Source: Holothuria scabra
Lineage: Eukaryota > Echinodermata > Holothuroidea > Aspidochirotida > Holothuriidae
Reading direction: 5' to 3'
NCBI GenBank assembly: GCA_037179385.1
Contig: CM074180.1
Coordinates: forward strand, 30,857,455 to 30,921,454
DNA: 64,000 bases
Shown here: positions 41,852 to 55,153 of the stretch, piece by piece
Numbering within the stretch: the stretch's first letter is position 1
Layout: every line of letters begins with the position of its first letter
Translations under genes and position numbers: made by a program
The notes under the pieces: generated by a model
Databases searched by the model: none
Told to the model about the DNA's origin: nothing
Seen by the model: only the letters and a program-made list of their open reading frames with translations

Positions 41852-44800
41852 ATATAGGGTTCTGTGACCAGGGCATTTTAAGTAGGATTTTGTTTGTGAC
41901 ATTCCATAGTCGGGTGGCTATCAAAGTGAAATAATTTGAAACTCAAGAACACAAATTTTGTTTTTGTCTGGCATAAGATATTGATCCTTCTGGCTTCCCA
42001 AGTAGTAATTGTTGCAGGGATTGCGTATTCCTGCTGCGTGTGAACTGTTAAGGCCCGCCAGTCCTTTTGATTTCACTTCACTTCATTTTTCACTATGTAC
42101 AAAATGCACTGACAAAAGTATGAACAAAGAATTAAGAGTATCAATACATATATGAAGGACACTAGTAAAAAAAAATCAGTACTATTTACCAAGTAACTGA
42201 CCTTGAACACAAAAACAAAGTAAATGAAGAAAGAACTTAAACACTTTTCAGAATAGAGACAGCCGTGTAATAAATATTTATAGACCTTGGAAGCAATATC
42301 TGCTAAGAAGGAATGATTTTAAGAATCTTTTAAAAAGTCTGACAAGATGCACTTTATTTTTACATTAGGGGAAAAATTGTGCCAAATATTGTAGCAATTA
42401 TTCTGAAGGACTAAGTTATCATGTTGCATACAATGACTTATTTACTGAAAAGAGACTACTATTTGGAGTATGCATTGGAATTTGACTTTTGTTCAGTGGA
42501 TTAATTAAATGAGACAGTGCTCACTTTTGGTACCAGATCATTACAATATTTGAATATAATCAGGGCTATGCAAAGAATATCTTTATTTTTTTTAAAGGTT
42601 CCAGTATAAGTTCTAGTTGATTGGTATCAGTCTGGGTTTCTTTGTAATTCTACCTGGCAGAGTGTAGAGAGGTTTAAGGACAGTAGCACATGCTGTACCA
42701 CGGACTTCAACAGTGTAGGAAAGTCTGTAGTAAAAAAAATTTAGCAAATTTGAATTGCTACTTAAATGGCCAGAAGACTAATGATAAAAATACTAATATG
42801 CTTAAGGAAAGAATTGTTTAACTCATTTACATGCTGTTTCCATACATGAAGGTTTCATCAACAGGAAGACCAGCATACTTTATTTAAGACTTTCTATTGG
42901 GTAGTGAGGAATATACATTTTCTAAGCAGATTAAGTCATCCAGCTGAGTATGTATACCCTGGTATCCAAATTCCTGAGAGGCTGTTTTTAATCATGTGAC
43001 AATGTGGGGTTGATCAATTGGTTTTTGTCTTGTGTGCATTGACTTAATGACAAATCCAAGTAGTCAAATTATGGTGTGATTTTGTCGGGTATAACTGGGG
43101 TCCATCAGCATTAAAGGGGAAGTATGAGCAAAAATTTCATTTTCACATGTGAAAGAAGAACCAAATTTACAGTGTGGTGAAATTTCTCTTCAAATTGGAC
43201 ATGTATTGCTTGAGATACTGTAGCAGCAAATGAAGTTACTAGGTTTGTATTCCAAGGTGAGCTTGAGGGCAGCAGAGATTATATCTCTTCCTCACATTGA
43301 AAAGAATGCTTTGTTTCCCTTTGTTCTTAAGACTGTTGTGTTGACCTTAACGTTAACATGAATAGGACCTCCCCATGGGAATTGCAAAGTTCATATGCTA
43401 CTTATGTAATTGATTATATGGGATTGTTGTCAAGAACATAGGCTGTAAAGAAAGAAAAACAAAACCAACCCAATAATGTGAGGATATGATGTCATATGTG
43501 CTTGCTTCAAGGTCACAAGTTTTTGAAAATATGACAACTTTACTCGCCCATATCTTGAAAACCACACATCAAATTTCAGTGCACATTTCACCAAAATGTT
43601 TAGAGTAAGTAGGTATGTAACATATCAAAACTTGATATGACCTTAAACCCTTCTTTTAATCTTTCAAATCCTTTGCTTCACTCTATCATGGATGTTTGTA
43701 CAATATTAAAAGTAATCATTGATTCAGAATGAATGATTGATATTGAGGGAATGGTTTCCTCAATGTCACTGAATATTAGGGTTTACAAATGTGTATAGAC
43801 AAAGTTAAGACAATTTACTTAAAGGCTGAAGGACTCCACTAATGGCTGCCTCCACTAGTTGCTTTGATTTGCCTATAGTTTACCTGCACAGGGATGTTAA
43901 ACACCTCTGAAGAATATTAGCTGAAGAGTGTAGTATAATAGATGAATCTGTAAACATCATTTGAACTTCTAACATCCATAAACTCTCCATGGGATGAGTG
44001 GTTTTCACTTTTCAGTATTATTGTACACCAACTAACCCCCTTAACTCTGCATGGTTTTGCTGCAAAACCATTGCATTGCTGCGCTCTGGAATAGCTCCTC
44101 ACAAACTCGTGGGTTGTAATCGGTTTGTGAACATGGATTAGGCTTGAAGAGGAGATACTGAACTTTAACGTATGTGCACCTTTTTTGGCTGTAGCAAATG
44201 CAACTATGGTGGCCTCCATTCAAAAATTGAGTATTCATGGATCACAAATATGTAAGGTGTATACATACAGTAATGGAATGTGAAGCTCAGTATCGCAGGT
44301 TTGTTGGAGTTCCTTCTGTAGCAAAAGGATTAACATTTTTTGAATACCATGAAAGACATTAAATTCATGAATGTTCAGCAAATAATCAGTACTGGGGCAC
44401 ATCTAATTTTCTGTGCAGTACAATAAACTCAACAAAGTAAATGGGATTTCAGTTACATGATTCCTCTCAGTGACAGTTCAACCCTGTAATTTGACTAATT
44501 TCAGGTTTTACTTCATAAAGATCAGAGCAGCATCCCTGATCAGGTAACTACCTGGCTTTATATGCACCTTTATATGTCAGAACCAATCAAGTCTAAAAAT
44601 AGCTTCAAATAATGTTGAAGAAATTTTCCACTGAAATTGGATGATCTCTATCATTGTTGTGTTTGTATGCAGGTATTGAAATAGGTACAGTGGAAAAAGA
44701 TATATTCGCACCTGCTGGGAAGTAATCAGCCAAAAAGAATTGCCATGTGATTTTTAAAATGAAGAGGAATGGTATTGTGGTGACTGAAGAAGTGGCTTTC

Positions 44801-45749
44801 TGAGAATCATTAATTATTGAACTGAGCTCAGTGCAGTAAATGCACAGGTAGAATGTAATGTCCTAATTTCCTTATTCTCTCAGTCTGAGACCCTGTGAGC
44901 ATTAAATTATTCTAAAAGACTATGTATAGTTTGTAAAATGGAATTGTCAAGTTACGCTCTCTCCATACCTTGCACATTTAACATGCTAAACATGCATGTA
45001 CGGCAGTGTGGGCACTGCATTACAGAATTTAAGGGGAAGATACCCATCTTTAGTATCTGAAGGCTTGGTCTTATGTACCCCATGACAACCAGTTTTACCC
45101 TGTGTTTACAAAAAGGCAAAACCACAGGTTAACTTAGTGTATTCCTGTCTGTGTTCTCACCAACCCTGAGTGTGGTTGATTGGGTAGTATTGCCATAGTA
45201 ACAAGGTGAAACATTTCATATACCAGTTACTGAGAAATGTTAGAGAATAGGGGTCCTCAGGGCCATAAATCCATGTTTCCTTGATTGATTACCCACAAAC
45301 ACAGTGTCTACAATGGCAACCATGCAAGGCTGAAGTGGATTGAAATTTAAAAAGCCCGGCCACCTTGAGTAAACCTGCTTTCTCACCTTACTTTATCTCA
45401 GAGTGTTACCTCTAGCATTAGGTATGTGAGATCACAGTATGAGAGTGGTTTAAGTTCAGTAAATTAAAATATAAATAATTTAAATGTGTGCTAAACATTT
45501 TTTTCCCAACAGTTGTGAAATATGTGTCCCATGCTCTTTTAAAATTGTTGGATCAGTTAGCATTATGCTGCTGCCTATTGGGACGTAAATGTACAGTACC
45601 ATATCATAGTCCTGATCATTTTTATCCGTTGTGCATGTTTGAGATGGGGTGTCTTATTTATGGTTTGGTTGCTTGGATGAGGTTTAGCAGTACAGTTTCT
45701 ATCTGACTGGTTCAAGTCGGACTGGCCACAGCCCTTTTTCCAGTTGTGC
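41852..45749. other. Intron stretch, mostly unrecognised
   Basis: 42260-42590 read on the minus strand loosely resembles the C-terminal end of an L2/CR1-like reverse transcriptase (SLFSK, CNMIT, SFRIIAT-like words broken by stops); I hold that weakly. The rest shows no gene and no repeat boundary. Confidence 0.35.
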
Positions 45750-45757
45750 CTCACTGG

Positions 45758-47166
45758 CGCGGCTGGAAAAAACCGAAATTTCCCGGCAGTGAAAGAATTA
45801 TTTCCCGTGTGATTGTAATTATTTACTATCTAAGTGGAGGGCGACTATCGGTTCGCGGTTTGATAGCTTTGGACACGATTTTGTTGAGTCCGACCTAATC
45901 ATGAATTCAAGCACTGGGAATGAAACTTGTTTGTGCATTAACTGCTAATGTAAAGCTTTCAAATTATGTAGATTTCGAACGAAATAAAGTTGAATTCCAT
46001 TACCGAATCTCTCCTTCCTTCAAAGTTTGTCCTACTCTTCTCTTCTGTCAAACAAACTAATTAACTTTCTAGCCAAGCAACTTGTCCATTGAGCGCCGTT
46101 GCATTCAGCTCAGCAACTACTACTGTTGTGTGCATACATAAAACACTCCTTCACAAACAGCAGCAAGTCACCGCTGATACTACAGTACTACGTCGCTATC
46201 ACGTTCTTTACTGTGCTGCACAAATTAAATGAAAGCAAATAGCCCAAATGTAGCTCTCTCATTGGTCGCCCCGAATAGCCTGACAGAATGGCAATATGTT
46301 TGTTTAATACAGCTATGCAATGAGGATGGGACGAACTTTGTCACTGTGTTGTGTAAAATGTGTCCGTTACTCAGGCTTCACAAAGGGGCAAAACATAATC
46401 ATCCAAGAAATCATTTAGGCCTACGATACGCATAAAGGCTAGGTCTATATACTTGGCATATTCTTGAACCAAACTTCTCCAGTATTCCCGCTAATGACTA
46501 CCCGCTCTATTAAACGCTCACGATATACACCTGCACCATCAAAAAACAATTACACATGTGGCCCGACTACAGATTTTTGAGCACCGATTTGTTGAAACAA
46601 AGGAGATAACACGCCTCTTATTTTTAAGAACAGGGATATTCCTTCATACTGTGGCTACATGCATTATCACTTCAGATGTACTACACACAGTGAACGTTCA
46701 ACCATGTGCATTCATTCATCTGTTATAACTCAGTGTAGATTCGTCAGCCAGCTCGGCCGAAGAAAATGTCGTGCATTCTGATTGGTTGTTTTATCAGCAC
46801 AGACTGTGTACAAAACATGCAGAACATAAACAGTGTACGGTACTAATTGACCCACTCATGGCAGCATCACGCTGTTTCTCTTCGTAGTGCTTGGAAGTTG
46901 TAGTTTATCCCCGGGATATCCCAATTGAATTTGCTTGTATAAATGAACGAAAAACTTTTAAATATTCTCTGGTAGTTCAAGTTGGGGAGTGCAAAATGTG
47001 TTGAAATTTTTAGAATGAAAGCTAACAAGGAGCTTTTGTTGACTTATTCTGACAATACAATGATCAGCCCAACACCCATTTTAAAAGTCCTTTGAGCAAA
47101 TTTCCCGCGAGTGGGTTGGATTTCCCGGCAATGAGCTTCCCGTATTGCCGGTTTTTTCCAGCCGTG
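45758..47166. mobile_element. Non-autonomous hAT element with perfect 8-bp TSD
   Basis: The ends CGCGGCTGGAAAAAACCG (45758-45775) and, on the opposite strand, CACGGCTGGAAAAAACCG (to 47166) are 18-bp inverted repeats with one mismatch. The flanks CTCACTGG at 45750-45757 and 47167-47174 are an exact 8-bp duplication. 1409 bp, with no recognisable transposase. A second inner inverted motif, TTTCCCGGCA, lies near both ends. Confidence 0.88.
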
Positions 47167-47249
47167 CTCACTGGTTTGTTTTCCCTACTCCATTGCTTTT
47201 GCTGAGCACCAAGCACAATGGAGGTAGGTTCAATTTTTAAAGTCTTCAG

Positions 47250-47320
47250 TATGACCCGGCCAGGAGAAGAACTCCAGACCTCCCAGCTGCAAGTCAAATG
47301 TTCTAACCACTTGACCATAC
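47250..47320 (-). mobile_element. tRNA-derived SINE head (minus strand)
   Basis: Read on the minus strand, TGGTCAAGTGGTTAGA (about 47318-47303) fits a pol III A box. It is followed after tRNA-like spacing by GGAGTTCTTCTCC (about 47277-47265), a diverged B box. The stretch folds loosely like a tRNA but lacks a clean acceptor stem, so a SINE is favoured over a functional tRNA. The 3' tail was not delimited. Confidence 0.6.
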
Positions 47321-48331
47321 AGTTGGTAATAGGCAGAGAAATATGGTAATACTCCATCATGCCCTAAAGGTAGTTCACCGCTTTATCAACATTAATAACA
47401 TCTGTTCAGCTTATGGTTCCTACATGCTGCTCTCATATGCTGCCATGTGATTTGCAGGTATAATTATTCATGTTGACTAAAAAAGCAGGTCTTATTACAA
47501 AGGTACATGTGTGTCAGAGCTTTGAATTAACCCCCAAAGAAGTTACCATGTTAGTGGGTTAAAGCATTGCAATTGCATTCAGATTCAAACATTGAAATGA
47601 ACCAAAGAATTTTCTGACTTGAAATTTCATGTTCATCATCCCTGTCAATATGTTGGAAGATGTTAACCCACATGCAATTTTAATCTGCCTGGGTTGCACT
47701 CATTTTCGTGTACAGTGACAAATCCGTCTAATGCGTTGCACTGATTGTTGTGAGGAGATTTATCCTCCTGGGAAATTAAAGAGCTCAGAAGATGAAGACC
47801 CACAAATCAATGAAGAGGCATAGGAGGAGAGGACTGCTTTCCCTGCAGGTTATTTTTGCTTTTGCTCATGCCCATGTGAATGGCACCTGGCCTGGAATGA
47901 AATTTAAACGACTGTGAATGGTAACTACCAGTTTGAATTACAGCTTCATATAGCTCCAAGGAGGCAGTGTATGCAGTGTGCTAAACTTGGAATGTGTTGA
48001 CTTAAACAAGCTGATTTGTGAAGAATATTTTCTAAGGTCTCAGTAGTATGATGTAGAAAGTTATAAACATTATCTTCAAATGTGTACAGTAATGGAATTG
48101 ACAGCCAGTTGAAGTGAGGTCACAGCAACCCAAGATTCATGCAACTGTGAAAGGATATTAACACAAAATTTTCAAGCATACTAAAATAGCATCCTTTTAG
48201 GTCAAGTTGTGTATTAACTTGCCAGGGGTTTTGTCCCACTTACGTGCATAGAAGCAATTGTGTAGAGTGTGATACTATTTGATTTAAAGCAAAGAGAGCT
48301 AAATTTTAAGTATTAGCTCGGAAGTTTGATG
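47321..48331. other. Intron stretch, nothing recognised
   Basis: Unremarkable AT-rich intron sequence, ending at the 5-bp duplication of the solo LTR. Confidence 0.4.
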
Positions 48332-48336
48332 AGCAC

Positions 48337-49260
48337 TGTCACTGTGTGTGGCACGAAATGATTACACGGGAGACGTGTTCCGGATTTCACCCCTTTATTT
48401 GCACTCATGCCGTTGAGGCACGGTGAAACTAGAAGAAAACAACAAAAAATTGATAAGAAAAGAACAATAATACGTCACTTGAATGATATATAAAGGTATT
48501 TTTAACAATGTAAATTTTAGGCACAAACAGGCAAACAGATACAGAAACGAAACCAGATAGAGGCAACTTGGTTAACACTTCCAGCCGTCTACACACACCC
48601 AGGCACACACACACATACACAATCAAACATACAACTCCTCCAAGAAAAGTGCTAATTCTGCTACGACTTACAAAATGGTTACGGGGTTATAGCGTCACAC
48701 ACAATGAGGCGACTGCGGGTAACTGGGGTGACTGGGATAACGGCGGTGACAGGGATAACAGCGTTGACTGGGGTAAACCTGTTACGGAAAATTAATGGAT
48801 TCCGAGTATCCCTTGAGCAAATACTCTACACACTTCATTACATGCAAGACATTTAAATGGGCACTCACAAAACAGCTGATATAAAGTCAGGATGAATAAA
48901 ACATTTTTAACAACCCCTTGAAGCAGAAGATTAAAAACTGGCCTGAACGGTTATCATGCAGCAACTTGGTAAATCAATATAGTAACAAACGAGGACAGAT
49001 ATTTCTTCGCAAAACTTAGCCTAATTAACTTACTGTAATTAATAAAGATAAGCTAATAAACTTACTCAAAAATAAACAGGTGGTGCCAGAGGATGCGGGT
49101 AAACACAACGAGATGGAGAACAGAAGTGAACAGCGTTGACACGCGAGTCCACGCAACTCAAAGAGAAACACCTGGGTGCATTCCTGACACCCGTTCATAC
49201 TTGGAACCCGGCCAAGTGAGTAACAGAGGTCGAAGGAGGAACTTATCGGTGACAATAACA
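48337..49260 (+). mobile_element. Solo LTR with 5-bp TSD
   Basis: The element starts TGTCACTG, ends AATAACA and is flanked by AGCAC at 48332-48336 and 49261-49265. It has a strong TATA box, TATATAAAG, at 48487-48495 and a polyadenylation signal AATAAA at 48895-48900, in the right order for a + strand LTR. No internal coding region or second LTR is nearby, so it is a solo LTR left by recombination. It is unrelated to the LTR at 7126. Inside are a CA-rich tract (48592-48622) and an 18-bp minisatellite (48710-48780). Confidence 0.7.
48710..48780 (+). repeat. 18-bp minisatellite inside the solo LTR
   Basis: About three and a half degenerate units of GGTGACTGGGATAACGGC. Confidence 0.8.
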
Positions 49261-49265
49261 AGCAC

Positions 49266-49894
49266 TAAAGACCAGCAGAGTCCAGTTGTCATATACATGC
49301 TTTGATGATAAATGTATTTTTTACTGTTTTCATGGAACAGTGTTTCATTATCCCTGGTGGTATTTTAAAAGTATTTTAAAGTTTTAAATACAGACAATCA
49401 GCTATTAGGGTACTTTACTAGATGTGCAGTAACATATGTTTCAAGAATTAAGCTAGCAAAATGAAATCTCTTTGCTATTCAGTTTTGGAAAATTTGTACA
49501 CCCAAACTGTTAAAGTTTTCAAATGATGCAATGCCTTTGATTTTGTATACATTATGTGGAAGTTTAGTCAGAAGTGAAAATGTTTTCAGGGTTTATGGGC
49601 TTAACATGACAATTATTTTTTTGCCTGCTACATGGTCGTAGCCTACCAGTATTGTACAATGTGTTTGTACTGTAAAATCCAGGTGACCCACATGGACAAA
49701 AAAAACCTTTCTTGAAAATACTACTAAGGATTCTGCCAGAAACTCACTCAAAAAAAGGGGGAGGGGCTATTTCTGCCTGCCAAACCGCAAGTCCAACTGG
49801 TTCCCTTGGCCAAAGTTACATGTGGGTTTTGGGTGGGGGGGGGGGGGCAAAAGTGTAACTCCCAAGTTCTGAGAGACAAGATGTAGGTTCAACT
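49266..49894. other. Intron stretch with G-run
   Basis: A G-run lies at about 49836-49849. The last 40 bp (TTCTGAGAGACAAG onward) belong to a repeat whose paralogue is at 37955. No gene. Confidence 0.5.
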
Positions 49895-49902
49895 CATACC
49901 TC

Positions 49903-50789
49903 CAGGGTTGGGTTTTTACCAGAAAAAAATTGTTTTAACCCGGACAGTGGTAAAAGGTGGTAAAAACCGGTAATTACCAGTAGAAACTGGTAAAAAGGGA
50001 AAAAACCCATGGATGCAAGTGCCAGGCAATGTGTTGTGTATATGTGTACTTAGAAACTAGTGTATGTACAGTATTACATAGAACAAATGAGAGTGGGTTC
50101 AGATCTTCATACTGTTTTACTTTTTAACTACTTTTAATGTTAACACAAATTTGTAAATTATGTAGTATTAGGTCAGTGTCGATGCTTCTACATTGGTATG
50201 CAAACATTGCTTCTACTGGAATATTTCCAAAATTGTCGTATTGCTTTCCATTCTACTACTACATGAGAAACTGAATATTTTAGAATAGCAACATTGTCAC
50301 TGACACAAACTGAGAATCAAAGTATTTTTAAAACTTAAATTTAGATTTATGATCCAACTTTAAAAAACTTTTACAAATCAGAAACACAACTTAAATGTAA
50401 GTTGAAAACAGTGTTATTTAAAGACTGATTTCCAAGTTGTGAATAGTTTTAATTTCATGTCAGACTAGTAGATGTGTGAAACATGTACAGTAAGCAAGTT
50501 CATACTGTATTTTCACACAACTGCAAAATTATATTTTCCATCAAAATGACTTGAAGTATTAGTCCTCTTTGAAAAAAAACTCCTCCCCCCCCAAAAAAAA
50601 AAGAAAAAAACTCATTGTAAATCTAAAGAATTACAGTATTTCAATTTGAATTTATGCAACCTAATAGGTTTTTTCCAGTTTTTACCAGTTTTTTCCACTC
50701 AGTTGGGGAAAAACCTGTTTTTTCCAGGGCGGTTTTTATCCGTTAAAAACCATGGGTAAAACCACCCATGGTAAAAACTGTCAACCCTG
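49903..50789. mobile_element. hAT MITE with 8-bp TSD (7/8)
   Basis: The left end is CAGGGTTGGGTTTTTACCAG. The right end on the opposite strand is CAGGGTTGACAGTTTTTACC. The inner ends are rich in TTTTTCCAGTTTTTACC-like words in both orientations. The flanking octamers CATACCTC (49895-49902) and CTTACCTC (50790-50797) differ once. The sequence at 37955-38025 shows the same target without insertion. Confidence 0.8.
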
Positions 50790-50797
50790 CTTACCTC

Positions 50798-53700
50798 TCC
50801 ATTAGTGGATTGTTGACTTGGGGGAGGGGTATAATGGGAGGGGGTGTGTCAAATTGTGTTAACTAATTTGCTGAAAGATTACCACACAGATAGTCTTAAA
50901 TGCACAATTATTAAAACCTTTCCAAATCATAACAATCATTGGTTATTGTTGTCATTATTTTTGGTTTGTTGTGTACAGTTTGTCACTTAGTTTGTTAGTA
51001 AGACAGAGTTTTACGGCCCAGTTTCTAATCTACTGTATTGGTTCAAGTAGAGCCGGCACTGTCTTTCTGCAAATGTCAACTCAATATGTCACCGATGGTG
51101 ATGGCTGGATCAAGCTGCAACTGCAAACATTGCATGATGGACTGAAAGCAAGTCATAGGGCAGTTAACCTCAACTTGAACACTTCTGAAGAAAATATTAA
51201 TGAAATAAATGCAAAAATTTGTAGTTTTAATAATGTGTAATATTCCAGGGACCTTACTTCTTGCATTTCACAACACCCCCAATATACAAAAGAACAGCTT
51301 GGTAACTGATAAATACAGCATTTGTATGGTATTTTAGCCAGAGATAAAATGCTATTGTCCATCCTTGTTGTTTAGCAGGAACGGCCTGGGTCCATTGGTC
51401 CAGCCGTTATTATGTATGAAAAGTGGGCAAGCGATTTCCAGTTTATATTTCCGTACACCTGGCATGTCATTCTAGCAATGGAAACACTCAATCAATAGGC
51501 TATCTAGAAACAACTTTTTTTTTTTTGGAAAAGTCTCTGAGACAAGCCCCACTTCTAACATGAAATGCCCGCCTCTAACCAGCAATGAGCATTCATTTTG
51601 GCCATTGTAAGTGGGGTTACATCATAAGTATAACACTTGGAATATAAACACAGTGACAGGAACATATCCAATACTGTTTCGAAGGTTAACCAGTAGCTAT
51701 ATCGCAACATTGTATTTGCAAGCAGTTTAATGTGCTGTGGGATATGATTTACTTTGTATGTACTATGTGTGCTAAATCATTTGTTATTTGTGTTATTCAC
51801 TAGGGGTACTATGGAGATTTGAAATGCAGCTTTTTCAAAGGGCTGGGCAGGTCAGCAGGATTAAGAGTGCAATTTCAGGTCAAACATGCAAAATGTGGGT
51901 CACTTGGGAGGTATGCTCAAAGCTACTTTGAAGGAGGTGCAATTTGAAGGGTTTATAAGTTCAAATATTGCTGCAACAGTGCCTTCTTTTTAAATAAGAA
52001 ACCAAGATACAAACATTTTTTCTTTTTTATGGAATTGAAAAGGGGATTTTATTAACCTAGTTCTTCTGCAAAGTATGGAGACAAAAGTCAGAACCCCTCT
52101 GCTTTCTCCTCCTTTGATGAAAACCTTGATGAAAACACTATGTAATCTTTCATTGTTGGCAATATGTCTTTGAGCCCTTTTTTCATGCTACACTTAGCCG
52201 TTTCCTTCACACTTACTATATACTATGATGTATGAACTGCTCCAGCTTGAACAACAAAAATTCCATTGGGTGTTTGTAATAGCCATCTTGTGTGTGCATA
52301 GATCTGTGTAGTGGCCAATATTGAAAACAAATTCCTGCTTCAGTGCCAGTCCTTTAATATATATAGTGATCTGGTAAATTAGGTTTGGTTTTGTATTTCA
52401 GGCATGCATGGTAGTGATTAAGCCAATGCAAATGTCAAGATATTTTCTTTTATGAGGACTTTCTATAGTCAATTTGTGGCAAAATACTCTAGTTCATATA
52501 TTGAGTAAGTGTAATTCTTTGTCATAGTTGCACTTTACTACACTGGGTTTTTACAGATCAACAAAAAATGTGAAAGTAATTAAAAAAAAAATCAAATAAC
52601 TGCATGTTCCTATGCCTTTAAAGATTTGCACAGAGATTCATTAACTACAGCAGTTTTGGATACTGGATAGTCATAAGTTGAACGTTATTGAAAATGTAAT
52701 TACAAGATGTAACATAAAAGGGGGAGGGGAGATGCATGCATGGTATTTTTCGTAGTAGATCTTTGGAGAATCACAAACCTTTTGCTGTTAAAGACATTTT
52801 CTGAAGACAAAGTTTATGTTGGCTTCAATAAGCAATTATTTCCTGAGATTTGGTGTATTGTGGGAAATCTGTGATGTCATTGCAGCACATCAAGCAGGCC
52901 TTGAACTAAAGATTTTCCAGGTGTACAACAAAACATTCTCCTCAGGAAATTAAGGAGTGTGGTAGGTGTGCTGTTTTATAATCAGAATACATTTAAATAT
53001 GAGTTCCCACCCTCAATGTAGGTGTTATAAAATCACACTATTCACAGTGATTTGATGGTGCATTCACTGCACGTACACCATGATGGTGTGTGATTGTACT
53101 GGCTCGCCTCAAAATTCAAGGCCTGATTAATTTGATGTTTCATTCAATTTATAATTTTGATGGTGCTTCAAGAAATGTTAAGCAACATCTTTTGTTATAC
53201 AGAAGCCTACCCTACAGTACATATAGTGTAAGTGTAATATTGAGTCTATGGGAAATGATATGCCAACTTTCCAACAGTATCACATACAAGGTCAAACAGG
53301 ATGCTCAATTTAATACAGTATGCACAAAAGCAAAAGGAAATTATCAAAAAACTTTGCGCCCACATTGTTTCTGTGGCTCTGTTGAAAATAAAAGGTAATC
53401 TACTTCATTCCTTCTTACCTCAAAAACCACAAATGGACTGTCCCATTTACCACAGAATACTATCTGGCAATGTCTTCTATAGGTGGCGCTATAGCCCAAT
53501 AGGAACCATCCCAAAAATAACCAATCTCTACAGTGAGAAGAAGGTATTGGGAGAGGGAAGTAGTCCCGAAAATTTTTGTCTTTCTTAGAAGACCCAAGAA
53601 TATGCCATTCATTTCAGAGAAGACCATGGAACTTTAACACAAAAGAAAGTAAAAAAAAACCTGTTATAATAGTACAGAAGAAGAACCATCCTGGGTTTTG

Positions 53701-54216
53701 ATAGGAATACAACCCTGCAAAGATTTTTCTGTTGGTTGGGCATTTTCTTTTGACCCAGTAGGTTGAGTTGAGGCCTCTAGTAGTAGTGATTGGAGGTCAG
53801 CTGGTCTGGTGTTAAGACTGAGGTTACTGGGAACACTCCTGAATATCTTAAAATATGTTGTCAGACAGGAAGTCTGAAAATATTTTGGTACATTTGCAGA
53901 CATTGGAATAAAGACATTGAACAGTCAGATTTAAGTACAAACTACATTCATAGATGTATCTTCCCCAATGTCAAACAAATTTGAAAATGGTGATGCAGTG
54001 GATATCCGTCGCACATAAATACAGTGCAACGTCGATTTGTCTGTTTTGCGGGAAGTGCCTCTCTTCAAAATCTTGATGGGCTGTATTACACAAAATACTA
54101 AACTGTCCTAAGTTTACTTTAATGACAAGACTTATTTCTAGCAAATTTCTTTAACACCATCTGTAACTCAAATCTAAGGAAGGAAGTACATCACAACAAT
54201 GCCTGCGTTGCATACT
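50798..54216. other. Intron stretch with dispersed repeats
   Basis: 51470-51880 is copy 2 of the ~450-bp repeat at 38380. 53394-53560 resembles 62465-62620, sharing GGCAATGTCTTCT and GGTGGCGCTAT. A T-run lies at 51520-51531. No gene; the 102-codon ORF at 53090 shows no family. Confidence 0.5.
51470..51880 (+). repeat. Dispersed ~450-bp repeat, copy 2
   Basis: Same block order and strand as 38380-38830, diverged by substitutions and indels. Confidence 0.6.
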
Positions 54217-54220
54217 TTAA

Positions 54221-54578
54221 AGAGGCTCATTGGGTTGGTTCATGAAATTCAACAATTTTTTCCAACCTGTTAAGGTTTCTTTACATTCCAATGACAAATG
54301 GCCAAACTTAGTAAATCCCATACCCTACATACAAATAACTGTTTTATGAGTGAGTACTTTATGGTTTAATTCAGATTTCAGAAACTTGTGACCAGACACT
54401 TTTTCAAATTATATACAAAACACGTTACAAGTCAGGACACCACAAAATTCAAAATTTCCACTTTTCCCTTAAATATCGGATATTACACTTGACTTATTAT
54501 GCTAACTTTAAGCGTTGGCATGTGGTAGTAACCTTAAACACTCTCATTAAGTTATACATATCAACTCAATGAGCCTCT
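54221..54578. mobile_element. TTAA-flanked MITE, AGAGGCTCATTG ends
   Basis: 358 bp. The inverted ends are AGAGGCTCATTG-G-GTTG (left) and its near-complement CAACTCAATGAGCCTCT (right). TTAA is on both sides (54217-54220, 54579-54582). The internal sequence has no ORF of note. Confidence 0.65.
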
Positions 54579-54582
54579 TTAA

Positions 54583-55153
54583 TAGAAGGCATTCATTAAA
54601 TATTGACATGTTCATGTGTCTTTAAACTGTTGAGTGGTTTTTATGGCATCAAATATCCACTCAGTTTGTGATGTCTATGTGAGAGCAGTGGTTGTACAGT
54701 TAGTTGGTCAAACCATAGCACACAGTATTAATTGTATGGACTCACTGTACAGCACTCAATATTTAGAGGTATATTAGCTAAAAAGACCACAACTGGATGG
54801 TTTAAATTAGAACTAAGCTTTAATTGAGGGTATGGCACTGTTACTATTGCAATTAGCATTCCATTCATTTTTTTAAAGGTCAAGAGTAGTTGCCTAAAAT
54901 TTATTTTAAAGCAACACTTAAATTTCACTATTTTGTTCTTGTTTGTTTTCAAATAATCTTTTATAATATTTTTTAGACATGAACATTGTATATTCAAGAT
55001 AAAGCAACAGTAACATGTAGTAAATTTCACATTTGTAGAGGAAAAGTACTGTCACATGACTCTCAAGAGTCAATCAGGAAACAGGACAGTCTACTACACT
55101 GCTTCAAGTTGGGACCACTGCATTGGCCCTTTAATGTAGTAAAATATTAATTT
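54583..55153. other. Intron stretch, nothing recognised
   Basis: AT-rich; it includes a TGGCCCTTTAAT end fragment of the CTCTCACCCCAAAC-type family at about 55128. Confidence 0.4.
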
